Of a DNA stretch of 64,000 nt, positions 32,971 through 45,784 are shown piece by piece. Under the pieces are notes generated by a model. That model searched no databases, had not been told where the DNA came from, and saw nothing but the letters and a program-made list of their open reading frames with translations. The stretch is from Ashinkailepas kermadecensis (lineage: Eukaryota > Arthropoda > Thecostraca > Neolepadidae): contig JAOTOM010002296.1 of the NCBI GenBank assembly GCA_034440615.1, positions 1-64,000 of the forward strand, given 5' to 3'. The position numbers were made by a program, and so were the translations under genes. Positions within the stretch are counted from its first letter, which is position 1; every line of letters begins with the position of its first letter.

Positions 32971-33993
32971 TTCGCCAGCCACCTGGGCAGCACACCAGCC
33001 GGCGGCCACTCGCCTTTGCTGAGCGTTCACTGGTCTCAGCGGAGTTGAAGCCCGGGTCTGGCCGATATGCTGTGGCCAGGCCCCACTTAAGCCCGGGCAA
33101 TATGCAATGTGAAGCCTTGTCAAAAGGATGGCATATTTGTAATGCATTTAGTGCAGTAACATCGAGCGCTTCGAAAATAACCTTAACGAATGTGATATTT
33201 CCAATGAAAGAGCTCTCTGTCGATTCTATGTCTGAGGTATTTACAAATGTCGTTGATGAACTGCAATGCTGCGAACTGCAAGCTGCGTACTGTAGTCTTC
33301 AACAATTCCATGCTTAAATATCTTTGAACTTTTAGAGACGTGGCTTCAAGTTTATTGGGTGCCTATGGTGGAAGCTAATGATACTAACTACAAGTTGTGT
33401 CAAATTGGGAGCTAAATTAAAGTAGTAATTGCAGTGTGCCATATTTGCTTGAGATTTCCTGGATCTCTTACAGGTCTCAAGTACGTCTAAATAAAATATG
33501 GTGAAAATACAAGAACAGAAATATCTACAAGATAAGACATAAAAATTGAGGAAGTTAACTGCAGGCAGCGAGTGTCGGAAGGCCATTGTTGATTTTGAGC
33601 AAGGTGGAGGTGTTGAGTTAATTGGAGTGCCTTGAGTGATTAGTAGTGGGACCCACTGCAGGCAATGTTATGCGGCAGGTGAGACTGGGAATGCTATGAG
33701 TAGTAGCAGAGGAGACAGTATGAGCCGTTCCCAGAATACCAGCGGCGTCCAGAACATAACGGTTCCCAGAATAACACTATTTGAGCGCCCTAAAGCCCAA
33801 ATAACTAACTAACGAAAAACAGCGGATAGTGTAGTGTGACAAGACGTAGGAGCAATAGGTTAATTTTGAGGAGGGAGAAACTCATTGTGGAGCTATACAG
33901 TTAGGTTAAGGTCTTGGGTTAACAGAAGATTAAGGCCAGTGTGGATGTGAGTATGAGGGAGGAGGGGGCTAGTACTGGCGACTGGGAGGTTTA
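32971..33993. other. No gene seen; possible 5' part of a CR1 ORF1 relic
   Basis: The last few hundred bases before the esterase relic are purine-rich and may be the decayed start of the same ORF1, but no motif is left to show it. Confidence 0.35.
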
Positions 33994-34447
33994 GCGATAG
34001 GAGACTCTAGGGTCAGGCATATACACAGATTGTGCCTTTTGTAGTAAATACCTAGACATGTGGACTAGAGTCTGCTTCTTAAGGGCCCAAGTCAAGGAAG
34101 TAAGGGTGCGGAGAGGCATACAGTAAATTATGACGGTGGTAACGGTCATTGTGTATGTAGGTGTGAATGCTGTAAGTAGCAGCAGAACAGAAGAAAAAGA
34201 AACGGTGGAAGCCTACAAAGCTCGGATAGGTGGGTAAATGACAAGTCAGAGCAGAAGCGTGTTAACATCGATCCTTCCGAGGGTGGCAGTGAGTAAGAAG
34301 TGGTATTTGAGGACCATAGGAACTAACAATATCGCGCCGGATCTTTGTGGGGAAAATGGGGCAAAGTTTTTAGATCTTTCGGATAACTTTTGGTGGAACC
34401 TAGACATTTTGGCCTCAGGTGGGCTTCACCTTACAAGAAGGAAGTGA
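33994..34447 (+). pseudogene. Relic of CR1-type ORF1 esterase (SGNH hydrolase-like)
   Basis: Three in-order fragments match the esterase domain found in ORF1 of CR1-like retrotransposons. The first is a nucleophile block IGDSRVRHIHR (from 33994). The second is a middle block VIVYVGVNAV, where the family has a VGTNDV-like sequence. The third is a C-terminal run: SVLTSILPRVA, then LCGENGAKFLDLSDNFW, then GGLHLTRRK. The Ser of GDS remains. The Thr and Asp positions of the middle motif and the Asp of the DxLH motif (here GGLH) are changed. Stops follow HRLCLL, GIQ and ARIGG, and frames shift between blocks. It is clearly dead. The corresponding ORF2 is not adjacent. Confidence 0.6.
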
Positions 34448-34467
34448 AACTACTGAATGCGAAGTAT

Positions 34468-34529
34468 GAGGAGTTCGTGTACAGCTGTTCAGGGCAGTGA
34501 GGAGTTCGTGTACAGCTGTTCAGGGCAGT
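34468..34529. repeat. 31-bp exact tandem duplication
   Basis: Two identical copies of GAGGAGTTCGTGTACAGCTG + TTCAGGGCAGT. Confidence 0.95.
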
Positions 34530-34734
34530 GCACGTTGGTAGGTCATGGTGGGATGAAGCTATATTATAATGTGCAATCTATTATACAAGCCATGGAATAC
34601 CAGGCAGAATCATACTTCACATTTGACATAATGCGGACAATGAGTAGCTTATTTAACAGTGTTTTTTTTCCTGTTGTGATATTCTATCGTCAGCTCGCAA
34701 ACGAACGGTCAAGAGCCCAGCACAAACTCGAAAG

Positions 34735-34815
34735 ACCGGTCGAAACTCGCCGGTCTCAGCGTGCTTTCTGACCCTTTCAGTCTGTGCGTTTGCCACCTCT
34801 AGTGCCCGACTACAC
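34735..34815. repeat. Short dispersed repeat, copy 1
   Basis: GCTTTCTGACC..CTTTCAGTC and GC(C)ACCTCTA are shared in order with 45815-45880, each preceded by a GACCGG-containing segment. The family is unknown. Confidence 0.4.
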
Positions 34816-36130
34816 CAGACCGACTGCAGCAGCGCCTGCTCGGCATAATGGGCCGGTGAGAAAGCGCTCCGGGCCATCCGAGAAATGAAATTCGAGTTTG
34901 CAAGTGAGCCACGTGACATTCGCCCCGGCAATCAGTAGCGTGCGCCCCGCCGCCCCGCCTCACGTGGACGGACACAATGCTCAATTTTGCCGGAAGTCTA
35001 TTTCGGCTGCCAGCTAAAATGCAAATCAAGACGGCATGAGCTAAGGCTATGCAGCGGATGAAGTGTGGATTGCACCTTCTTCGTCGCACAATGGTAAGCG
35101 TCCGCCAGGGCTGTTCTAGCTTAGATCTAGCTCAAGTGGATGGTGGTGCTTGGAGTCATAGGAACGGCTACGAAGCTTTGCCAGCCATTTCGACTACACA
35201 CAATTTCATGAACATGTGAGAATGTACTCATCAGAAGACATACAGCTAGGTGTCACGGCCAGCAATCGAGATGAAAAGAGTGGAGTCTAGACGTATCTCG
35301 GCTGTCAGCACTACCAAATCACCTCAACGGGATTGCCCGGCCGGTACATGCTGGACTGGATTTCGTCAGCCTGAACGAGGCCCGACCGGGGTGTCGGTAA
35401 CCGCGCCGGTCGTGCTTACCTCAGTCAGGCAGTTTAGACACGTGAACAATTTCGGTTGAGGTGTGCTTGTGACAGTGAGCTTGCGCATGATAATTTCAAT
35501 TTTGTTGTTCCCTTAGATTGGATGGAGGGGTAGTAGTGCGCATGTTAAGAAGTGTAGGTAAACATTATGTTGTTGGCTGTGAATACATAGTAATATAAAA
35601 ATATCGCTTTGATAACACAAGGCTTACCTTCCTTGTGTTTTGAGAGCGAACAATGCCTTCAAATATGGGGTGAATATACTTCGTGACATTAAATCGACCG
35701 AAAAAGCATGATGGTATGTACCTACCACCTGATGTGCACAAAACATGAATTACAAAACCAACCTCATGCTCATGATGCTGTAAATCGATTCAGTCAGAGA
35801 AGGCAGTATGTTTCGCCGACAGGGGCTTTTGCAGGGGGAAACAAGCCATACATCATTTGCATTGCACTGCACTCTTATTTTTCAATACCCATATTGCACT
35901 GGTCTCCTTTGTTTCAGATATATAGTTCATGCATTTATAGCGAATGACTGAAGTCCATTAAACTATTATGGAAGCACACACTAATGACGCAGTCGGCAGG
36001 ATTGAAACTGAAGTGCACCTTCGGAGCTTGTGTATGCACCTGCCTGAGCCTGTCGGGAACGACTCCGGAACTATCAGAGACAGACGCAATCCGCGTGCTA
36101 GAGATGCATTAGCTGGATATGCACTCACTC
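34816..36130. other. No gene seen
   Basis: Mixed-composition sequence. No motif or repeat is supported. Confidence 0.45.
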
Positions 36131-36452
36131 GGTAGCACTCCTGCCACATCACAGGCCAGGCCTCTGTGGTAGCACTCCTGCCACATCACAGGCCAGGCCT
36201 CTGTGGTAGCACTCCTGCCACATCACAGGCCAGGCCTCTGTGGTAGCACTCCTGCCACATCACAGGCCAGGCCTCTGTAGCACTCCTGCCACATCACAGG
36301 CCAGGCCTCTGTAGCACTCCTGCCACATCACAGGCCAGGCCTCTGTAGCACTCCTGCCACATCACAGGCCAGGCCTCTGTAGCACTCCTGCCACATCACA
36401 GGCCAGGCCTCTGTGGTAGCACTCCTGCCACATCACAGGCCAGGCCTCTGTG
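36131..36452. repeat. 37/34-bp minisatellite, 9 units
   Basis: The unit is GGTAGCACTCCTGCCACATC + ACAGGCCAGGCCTCTGT. Four consecutive units lack the leading GGT and are 34 bp. Apart from that 3-bp difference the copies are identical, implying very recent expansion or strong homogenisation. Confidence 0.95.
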
Positions 36453-36464
36453 CCCTAAACCTTC

Positions 36465-36997
36465 CAAGCCTTCACGGCCAGAGCTTACTACTGAGCTGTC
36501 AGTAGAGGACTGGGCATACTTTTGAGGACTGTCGTACGTCCTAAAGGACCAACATGTGTCTGACTGGCAACAACGTATCAGCACAACTCCTGGAATGTTG
36601 TGAGGAGTCCCTCCGCAGAGACTTGCATCGCAACCTCGGTGGTGGGCTGTCTGCACTGGCTGAGTGTGATCTTATGAAACAGATCCGACGTCTCAGTGTT
36701 GGGGAGACCACGTGAATGGTACACAAGATTCAGTTGGGTCATCTCGTCCAATATGATGATGAGTCAGTCCGTCACTTAGCTACACGTGTCAAATGCCTCC
36801 TTACGTGGTGACACTGTGCGATGTCCGAGGCCAGGGTACCAGATAGAAGTCAGCTATGCTGGTGAAGTTGTCGGCCAAGTGATGAGGGGGCTGTTCAATG
36901 GGAATATTCAACGAGATCTCCTCAGTCGTTCTGACAAGACCATGAACCTGGCCGCTGTGTTGTCTGTTGTGAATGCCAAGGAATCTGTAACATGTTA
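36465..36997 (+). pseudogene. LTR-retrotransposon gag-like fragment
   Basis: Shifting plus frames give the capsid-region pattern of Gypsy-type elements common in marine invertebrates. A TELSVEDWAYF start (36478 region) is followed by QLLECCEESLRRDLHRNL (36583 region) and a segment with MKQIRRLSVGE. Next comes VRHLATRVKCLLTW, and finally EVVGQVMRGLFNGNIQRDLL and MNLAAVLSVVNAKES. Stops and frameshifts occur after the first block, after GETT, and after LLTW. A zinc knuckle, protease and pol are not seen downstream, and no LTR was recognised. The 37-bp array abuts its 5' end. Confidence 0.65.
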
Positions 36998-37549
36998 ACC
37001 TGGATTTGCACGATTGTGTTGATGCTATCATGGTCTACGCTACAACTTCTGATTATTGCTGATTCGGATCCCAAAATACACTCTTTCAGAGCGTGAAATC
37101 TAGATAAAAAATTATCCCAGCGTGCAATATTTGCTTTAAAAAACTGATTTCGTGTCGTGTTGCAGAATGTGTACAGATATCATTTTTTTTCGATGTATCT
37201 AAGGTCATGTTCGTCAAACGTCGATGTCATATTATTATTATATCATATAACATAATTGAGCAGCCAAGAGCCTCTGATAAAGTAATTATTAATAAATACG
37301 CTCTCGATATAACGCCGTCCTGGCCATCCCTATGCGACTCAAAACCCATACTATTGCTCTTCACTATATATTACCACACAGCTAAGACTACTATCTACAT
37401 TGGTTTGTGTTTGCATATCAGTCTAGTTCGAATTATTGATGGGGAGCCTTTACAGAATCAGAATCAGTCAATGCGAAGCTCAAGCTTGTTACCTTGGCTC
37501 TGAACCCACCTCCCGATCGGGAAATATCAGTTATATAGCACAATTTTGA
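36998..37549. other. No gene seen
   Basis: AT-rich sequence. No residual pol or LTR signal is recognised. Confidence 0.45.
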
Positions 37550-38590
37550 CAGGGAGTTTAACTTGCCCACATAGTCTGGAACGACTGCCTGGTGCCTGAG
37601 TACCGACCTTGCGTAGCCAGTTGCCAACTAGCCATCCCAGCCAGAGGCGTGAAGAGTCAAGCGCTTGAAGCGACTCGACCAGTTGTACCAAACACGGGCA
37701 GAAAGTGACAGAATGACCTTGGTCCTGGAAAGTGCATTCGACCGGGCCCATGGGAAGGTAATTTATTATGCCTATCCTGCAATCCAGCATGCAAAATATG
37801 ACATTAAATGCTGCTCTATCTCGAAATAAGTAAACGTGGTTTTACATAATGAATGACGGATGGCCCGGTTGCATTTCACGCTGGAGCAGCATAAACTAAA
37901 AGCCACTGATTGTAAAATAAGTTCGATGGTATTCACTTCGAGACATATTTCAGCGGTACAGACATCTGAATATCTCGCTTGCCATACAGTTCACCATACA
38001 TATAATAATATACCATACAACATATGACGTACGTCCAACAATTTGTGTTTCTCAATGAAGCAGATGCAATTTAATGAAGTAATTCATCGATTTGTTAATC
38101 TATTTGAATTAAGCAAGCAGGTGTAAAAGCTAGAACTTCTATCCATATTTTAGTAAAAGTGAATGCTTCATTGATATCATAAACCTATCTTCCCCTTTTC
38201 CTACAACCATTGCAACCGAAATCTTTCCAGCCTTTCCAGCTCATTCTGTGCTGCCGAAGTCCAAAATCCATAGCGATAAATTTTGTCTTGTCGACAGGAG
38301 TCTAGTGGTAGCCTGCTCACTGAACTGCCAATGTTGCATGTCTGACTGAGGAATGCAAGGCAGGAACAGCATAGGTCTGTGTCTCTCACTTCATGGCTGC
38401 AAGTCAAACAGTCGCGTGACGATCGCAAACGCTAATCCTATCGTTGGACACCAGACCGTGGTGAACCTGGTAGACTGTCACGTAGCGCCTAACTGTGAAG
38501 CGGCGCAGTATTCCCTGCCAGTAATTGCTGTAAAGCGGCACAGCATACGTTCCTAGTGACCAGTCATGGTAAAGGAATACTGGAACATAA
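37550..38590. repeat. Third copy of the composite tRNA-like repeat, rearranged
   Basis: Segment 37610-37700 resembles the left tRNA-like block at 2845-2920 (GCCAGTTGCCAACTAGCC, GAAGCGACTCGACC). Segment 37850-38120 resembles 3420-3710 (GGATGGCCCGGTTGCATTTC, GAATATCTCGCTTGC, TGAATTAAGCAAGCAGGTG). Segment 38120-38590 resembles 4040-4540 (CAGCTCATTCTGTGCTGCCG, GACTGAGGAATGCAAGGC, CTGTGAAGCGGCGCAGT). The right-arm tRNA block is missing here. Confidence 0.72.
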
Positions 38591-38999
38591 TTCGGTAACA
38601 GACTGTACCTAATGGATTGAGAGCATGACACTTCAACATACTGAAACGACCCATAGGACACTCAACACTTTGAGTCGAATAACCCAGGAACATGAATAAG
38701 TTGTGCTTCCACTGAACTAAATCTTCCTCGATGCAATTATCAGAAGTGCACGTCTTCAGCGGTATATTTAATTGATTTCGGCAACGTGAGCATGTTGCAG
38801 CAAGTGTGAATAACACGCACGCCGCGTGCAGCGGAATAGGGCGGGTACCGCTGCTGCGAATCGCTCGCTTTGGGATCAGGACCAGGAAGAGGGGGAGGTA
38901 GTGTTACGAGACAAGGAACGCTGCCATTTTAAACTGCGAGACTGCCGGTCCAACCGAGACCGGTGGTAACGTGCCAGTCCTGAGTGCTGAGCACTTCGC
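38591..38999. other. No gene seen
   Basis: Transition from AT-rich repeat into the CpG-rich segment. No supported feature. Confidence 0.4.
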
Positions 39000-39850
39000 A
39001 TTGAGTGCTGGCAGTTCCGGAAGGTTTGACGCCGACGTCTCCGGCGAACGCCGAACACAACGGAGTGCGTCCGACTCCAATGACACCTGGCCTACAGCAC
39101 GAGTGAGTGAAGCCGAACGGTCTGCCGGCAGCGCCGTCCCCAGGTGTGATCACCGCAATCAGCGGCCACGACTTCTCTCGCGGGGCTTTATGGTAAAGCG
39201 AACGCGCGACGGCGCCGGCCGGTCGCGGCGGCCGGGTTTATCTGCCGACCACACATCTGACGTGAGCAATAAGGTGGTCGGCGGACGTCGTTGGCGACTG
39301 TCGGTACCGATGGACGACGGCGGGCGCGAGCGGGTCGCCGCCTATCGTGCCGACACAGATCCGCGCCGGCCGGCCGCACCGCGCCGCTCGCGGCGATCGA
39401 TGTGATAATCGGCGCGTCGTCGCGCCACCGCTTTCGCCGCGGCTTGGCGTGCACGGCCGTGGGCGGCGTCGGTCGGCATGGCGGCCGGTCGTGGTGTGGC
39501 GCTGGAGAGGGGATGGGTGGGGCTCCTCTCTGGCCGTGGACGGCCGCGCCGCGCCCTGCGTCGCACCCGTCGGCTGCATACATCTACATACGCGTGTCGC
39601 CGCCACCGCCGCCGCCGCCACCGCCGGTGGCGTCGCGCTGTGCTACCTACAGTCTGGACGGCGGCTATTTCGACTGGGTGGCTACGCCGTATCGGCCCGT
39701 GCCGCCTGAGCGACTCCATTTGATCTTCTCGCTGACGTGTGCCCAGCTTCTGGCGAGGCGCCGAGGCCGCACCACACCGACGCGCCGGCCTGGTGCGGCC
39801 TCGGGCTGCCGAATTAGCGAATCTCCCGGCACCTGGCACGGACCGTAGGA
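39000..39850. other. CpG-rich segment
   Basis: Dense CpG dinucleotides and high GC over about 850 bp, including a (GCCGCC)n-like run near 39604-39630. Open frames exist on both strands in several phases, as expected for GC-rich DNA, and none shows a domain. It could be an unmethylated CpG island or a promoter, or simply GC-rich repeat. There is no TATA, initiator or exon evidence. Confidence 0.4.
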
Positions 39851-42384
39851 GGCAGTCGCGATGTCACCACATTATACTAGCATTAACATTAGCATGCGCA
39901 CTGGAGAAATTCCGTATATCACGCGCATTGGGTGAGGTGGAGTGCTCTGCTTTGCACAGCAATGACAGTGCGACAAAGGTCCCGGCACTTTCACCCGGCA
40001 TTGGCAGTGGACTCGGCTAACTTTATGGACTGCAAGGGGATGACGTCTAGAGCATGCACGTGTATCTGCGCCTGTTAAAGCTAGTGAAGTGTGTGTTGAA
40101 TTCCGAACACGTGCTTCAGTTCCACTCATCCTTCTCTCGACCAAAAGATGACGGATACAGCTGATTCATATGTAGACTAATGGACCTTGCCATGCGAGCT
40201 CGAGGCACAAATATTTGGGATGTTTGGGTCACCAAAGATGTCACGGGTCAGACGTCACAAGCCAAGATCAACACGAAAATGTGCCAGTCACATATTCTAG
40301 TCGTTCGATGCTACGTGAATTGATCTGGGATACGACAATCGATAAAGTTGGAATTTGCAAGTGAGCTTGACAAAACATGTTCCGTGTTCAATCACCGATG
40401 ATGCACAAGTCTGCTAGAAAATGGTGGTTTAAAAATATAAATATATATCCTATATATTCCAGCAACCAAACAGCACATTGAGCTTAGGCAGATTATACTT
40501 GCCGGTTCTGGATCATGCGAGTGCAATGAATATACACGTTCTTTGTAGTCTTGGATTATGTTGCAAATTCATGCACCTCAAAATGTGTGGAAATTTCGGT
40601 CAGCATGGCAAAATTCGTCAACAACGTATAGTTATTGCAGAACCTTTATGGTTTGATTGGTCTACAACTTTGTCACAACGTACCCAGCAATAATGATTAT
40701 ATAGATCACGGACTGAAAAATAAGCATTTCTGATGGAAATCGGTGGCCACATCCGCTTAATCATGCCGATAAACATGGCATTGAACAATTTTATTCTATA
40801 AACCAAATGACTTCCTGGAAGTGATAATTTATCAACATAAATTGCATTCTTTTTTACCATAGCACCAACATCAATGACAGTGTTTCATAGTTCATATTTC
40901 ACATTGGTGTCCAGGAACTTATGGACACTTTTGGTCAATGCTGCAAGTTGTGCTTATGGCAAATATTCGGACCAAAAAAAATCAAACCCATCAGTGACAG
41001 GGTGAAATTCTTAATTAAAAAGTCTCATATATGAAGAACCAACGCATTTCGCATCACACGGATTCTGCAAGTCTGCAGCGTGGCAAAATGGGGGACCATA
41101 TGGGCTATACTGAGATATAGTGTGCATAAAATACTGCACCAATAACTTCATACACCTGTGGTATAGGTAATTGCCCCATCCCCAAGATAAAAAATAAGCA
41201 CCAAAAAATACGTAAGGTGTCATATTATGTTAGCTTCTACATAAACAAAAGACTATTAAAGTTGCCATATCTTGCAGACATGATGTTGGCTGGTAGTAAC
41301 ACGTTCAGTCTTACCTGCACCTTCTGCAACAATGCACCGTCACTGCCACCAACCTCCTAGTGCACTAAGGTTGCTTACAAGTTCACTTCTGTTATGACCA
41401 GGGTTGGATTTATGTCTTGGAATTCTGGAATTGGAGAGGTAAATTGAATGGCATTGCAGGTAGGCAGTAGAGGACAATGTTCTTTGCATCTGAATCCTGG
41501 ATTCGGAGAACAAAATTGTGTAGCATTCCAAGTTGGGGAGGATTATGTGAATTTGTATGCGATTAAAAATCATTTTGTTTGCACTTTTCATGGTCATGTT
41601 CCATGTTTTCATGTTCCGTGTTCCCATGATCATGAGCAAACAGTCAGGAGATAGCAGTCATCGTCAAACTCCATTCATCTGTTGGAAAAAAAGAGTGAAT
41701 AATTTCCTGGACATAATAATACTCTGGACGGCTATCATCTCAGACAAGGTTATGCTTCAAATGCTGGTCCTGACTCTCAGAGACGAAACACCATTTACGA
41801 AAGGATGCACCACAAGCTCAGCTTCAACAGCGCCTAGGTAGGCCTACTTAGCCTCTACTAGCCCTAAAGCCCTAGGGCCTAATAGCCCCTACCTACTTAG
41901 GTACGTACACACTAAAACCAGCTTTGAAAACAAACTGCGCCGTAAAGCGAAACTGTTGCGTTAGGCTCAGTCTGGATTGTGATAGTTCGTAGGCGACAAG
42001 CTTACAATGGCCATTTAAAGCCTATAGACTTTACCTCGGTGGTAACATTTTTTCAGCCCCTCCCCCCTGTCACCTCGATTATGCCTACTAAATTACATGG
42101 GTAGGCTTCTGATACATGCACTGAAGGAAGATGAGGAGTACGTGTAATGTCTGGATGTTTATGAAAAACAAAATGACTGGGCATGCCAAGAAGCAAAACG
42201 GCCTGATGATAGAGATAATCCATTCTGACTGATAATTATACAGTGCTGTAAGTCGTCACCATAACTGCATATTTTTTATCCTCAAATATCTGTCACCTAC
42301 GCCCGTGGCCGAGTAGTAGGCTTTTCCACCTCTGGACAGTAGCCTCCGGTCGGCACCTCGGCTCCTTGACAACCGGCCGCTCTG
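39851..42384. other. No gene seen
   Basis: About 2.5 kb of AT-rich sequence. Around 41830-41905 there is a local cluster of CCTA/TAGG words (CTAGGTAGGCCTACTTAG, CCTAGGGCCTAATAG, CCTACCTACTTAGG), otherwise nothing. Confidence 0.45.
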
Positions 42385-42968
42385 CTGTACTGCTGGGCCA
42401 GCACAGTCGGAACACCGGACCGGCGCAATCGGAACACCGTAACTGTACAGTCGGAACACCGGACCGGCGCAATCGGAACACCGTAACTGTACAGTCGGAA
42501 CACCGCACCGGCGCAATCGGAACACCGCACCGGCGCAATCGGAACACCGTAACTGCACAGTCGGAACACCGGACCGGCGCAATCGCAACACCGTAACTGT
42601 ACAGTCGGAACACCGTAACCGTACAGTCGGAACACCGTAACTGTACAGTCGGAACACCGTAACTGTACAGTCGGAACACCGTAACTGCACAGTCGGAACA
42701 CCGGACCGGCGCAATCGCAACACCGTAACTGTACAGTCGGAACACCGTAACTGTACAGCCGGAACATCGTAACTGTACAGTCGGAACACCGTAACTGCAC
42801 AGTCGGAACACCGGACCGGCGCAATCGCAGCATCGTAACTGTACAGTCGGAACACAGAAACTGTACAGACGGAACACCGTAACTGTACAGTCGGAACACC
42901 GTAACTGTACAGTCGGAACACCGTAACTGTACAGTCGGAACACCGTAACTGTACAGTCGGAACACCGG
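42385..42968. repeat. 22-bp satellite with two interspersed monomer types, about 26 units
   Basis: Monomer A is GTAACTGTACAGTCGGAACA + CC. Monomer B is GGACCGGCGCAATCGGAACA + CC. They share the CGGAACACC tail but differ in the front half, and B units occur at irregular intervals. Each A unit contains the palindrome CTGTACAG. False Cys/Val/Leu/Arg-rich ORFs run on the minus strand. Confidence 0.92.
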
Positions 42969-43348
42969 ACCGCATCATGTGCACGGTCAGACCTGCAGGA
43001 AACGAGTTCGTGCCAGGCTTTGTTTTTCAGGGTGGTCTGGACAGACTCGATTTGACTTTCCGAACCCAGTTGCCTGCTGTCGGCCAGGTTCGGAAATTGA
43101 TCACCTCGTTGGTATTGGAGACGTGTCTGGGCCGAAGTGTCACGTCGGCATGACCTTTATCTGGGCTCGCCGGTGCTGTCGGAGCCGTTCGAATCAGCAT
43201 GACAGCCTCGATGCCGCTGGATACAAAGCACAATGTTGAAACCCATCCGGAACAGAACAATCCCAGCAAAATACTTTCAGTAGCCGGGTACCTCACCTCG
43301 CCCGTGATAAGAACCGGTTCGCAGCGGCCGTGAGGTGCGGTGGAATGA

Positions 43349-43510
43349 GGTCCACGGCATGAGGTGATGAGGTCCCGGGCCCTGCCGATCGGACGCGACA
43401 AAGACCGTCTTTGGGCGCAGTCACTATGGGGTCCACGGCATGAGGTGATGAGGTCCCGGGCCCTGCCGATCGGACGCGACAAAGACCGTCTTTGGGCGCA
43501 GTCACAATGC
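43349..43510. repeat. 81-bp tandem duplication
   Basis: Two nearly identical copies starting GGTCCACGGCATGAGGTGAT and including GACAAAGACCGTCTTTGGGC (itself an imperfect hairpin). Confidence 0.93.
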
Positions 43511-45780
43511 ACCGAAAACTCGGTCAAACGACCGGCTGTGCAGTGCATGTTTTTTTCCTTCATATAAACTAGCATCAATTGATTTTTTCTGTTTGGATTG
43601 CAGTAATAGAGGCAATTCACATGACCGTCAAGAATCTCGTTCACTTCCAGAACATGAATTCAAAATAAGCCTGTAATCGAAACTTTATTTTCTGATTGGC
43701 AGGTATTGATAATAACAGCATGATGGTTGCAAACAATTACTGAAACACCTAGGCTAATACCGAATCCTATTGCTAACCATTACCTTAGGAACAGCATAAT
43801 TAAGACAACGAAGCTTTTATTCAATTATTGTTCAATGAGCTGAAAAAACACCATGTATGTACTAATTATACAATACCACTACCAGATTCAGAAATCCGAA
43901 CCACATTACTATTCAACCTTTAAAGATCCTGGTACTATAACATGAAGCAAGATTTGGTTTGTCTTGCAATCATTTGCTGAATCCCGTTCGTTTTCAGCCA
44001 GTATTTTTTATCCTAAACTGCACGACTGTGGGCTGCCTGGCTCAACCAATTTGCAACAAGGAGATATTAATGATTGCAATGCGCGGCAATGAACTTGCAA
44101 AAGGCAAGAAATATTGAAATCAACGTCATTTAATACCACACATACCCATTACAAAGAAGGCTGAAAATTAAACGTAATTAAACAAGGATGGCTGAAAATC
44201 AAAGTAGCAGAGCAACCAACAGCTACAAGAATGCGATAATCGGCTGGAGAAGTATTGCCGTTATGCATGATGAGCCATTTGGACGGTATTGCTATGGAAT
44301 GCGGTTGTGTGTGTGTATCAATTGAAACGGTGTAGGTACGATTTGAGATCATCTATGTTTTATGAGCATCATTCTGACCAGCTACGTCAAACGTTGTGGA
44401 ATTATCTTTCCCGTCCCTTCATCTGATGACATGCGGTGATTATTAGCTTGGTCATTAGTGGCACAGTAACGACAAACCGTGGGCGCATTTGAGGTGACCT
44501 GATCCGTGAGAAGAGGGCCAACAGGAAAACCAATCATTTTAACTTTGGACGCTTATATTGATAAAACATTTTCGGAGTGATACGACATAAATGCATTTTC
44601 TCCCAACAATTTTGCGTCCTGTAATTATAGCCAACCCGGTTGAGTTTCCAAGTCTCAAACGTTGTCGTTTACGTTATTTACAGGGCATAACGGAACAAAA
44701 GGAAGACAACAATCGAAGTTCGCTACCTGCTTTTTTCTCAGGAACTCGAGCCTATAGCCGAATCTTGATTGGTGATATAACTAATTAAAGGAAAAGCTGA
44801 GCTATGGTAGTGCTGGTTTGGTTGTTGTTGATTAATGCCATGCATGGTGCTATTCCTTGGTTGTTCTTGCAGCCAATTCATTGATGCATTGGTCCTTACT
44901 TGAGTCTTTATGCTCGGTAGATTACATCTAACATCAAAACCTCTTATATTACGGAGTATGGTTTGAAGAAGAGAACGGCGCAACCAGCGCTTGTATGGTA
45001 GGCAACCTGACCATATATATGGGTCATAAAGGATTCAATGTGAAGCTTGAACACTGAAGAATATTGGGTCTTGAATTGTGAATCTAAAAGGGAAATTATT
45101 AAAATATTTCATATAGCACACACACAATGTGTCACATATTAGTCAAAGATGAATGAGTGAAACTGTGTTGATGGCTGCAAGTTCACTGTTTTCTTTCGAT
45201 TAGGTAGGTAAATAGTAAGCTGTGCATTTTAACATATGCTCTACTTCTGAATTTCACCGTCATCAATGGAAGTCTGCTAATGCACATTTTTATTCAGATA
45301 AAGATTGTATTTGCCTGCATTGTCGATCAACCAATTATCAAGAAAACTATGTAGATTGGGTATACGCCCATCGACAAAATCGATGGTACTGTTACATCGT
45401 CGTATGGAAATGTGTTGCAATGCTAGTGTTGTGCCATGCATTGGGAATTTTAACCTGCTCCCAGTCATATCCTATCGCTCGATATCTCGTGAAACAAGTC
45501 ATAATGTTTGCCTTTATTGCAATTACAAGTCCTGCTTTTGAATATGTCATATCAGGGATGCCCTTGATATATTAAACAATACCTAAATATCTGATGTTTT
45601 CAACAATTGTTCAATGCATTTGGCAAAATTGCTGAATGAAATGTCGAATTGAGCCGCACATGCTGCAAGATGCTTATGCTTATTTGGTTAAAAAATACAA
45701 ATTTTGTCTCCTTCGAATACTACAATGCCAGTTGTACTCAGTGTTACAATTACCGGCCAGTTGAAAGACAGATGGACATA
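43511..45780. other. No gene seen
   Basis: AT-rich sequence of about 2.3 kb. The longest ORF, at 45222-45575 plus, has no recognisable domain. Confidence 0.45.
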
Positions 45781-45784
45781 AAAA

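Noticed and set aside
39291..39848. 185-codon Arg/Pro-rich ORF as a gene
   Set aside because: Overlaps equally long frames on both strands in CpG-rich DNA; no domain or splice support.
41834..41905. Palindromic cluster of CCTA/TAGG words
   Set aside because: Only partial inverted matches; not a clean hairpin or terminal repeat.
42256..42984. Cys/Val/Arg-rich 216-242 codon ORFs on minus
   Set aside because: Encoded only by the 22-bp satellite; all three frames give the same cycling peptide.
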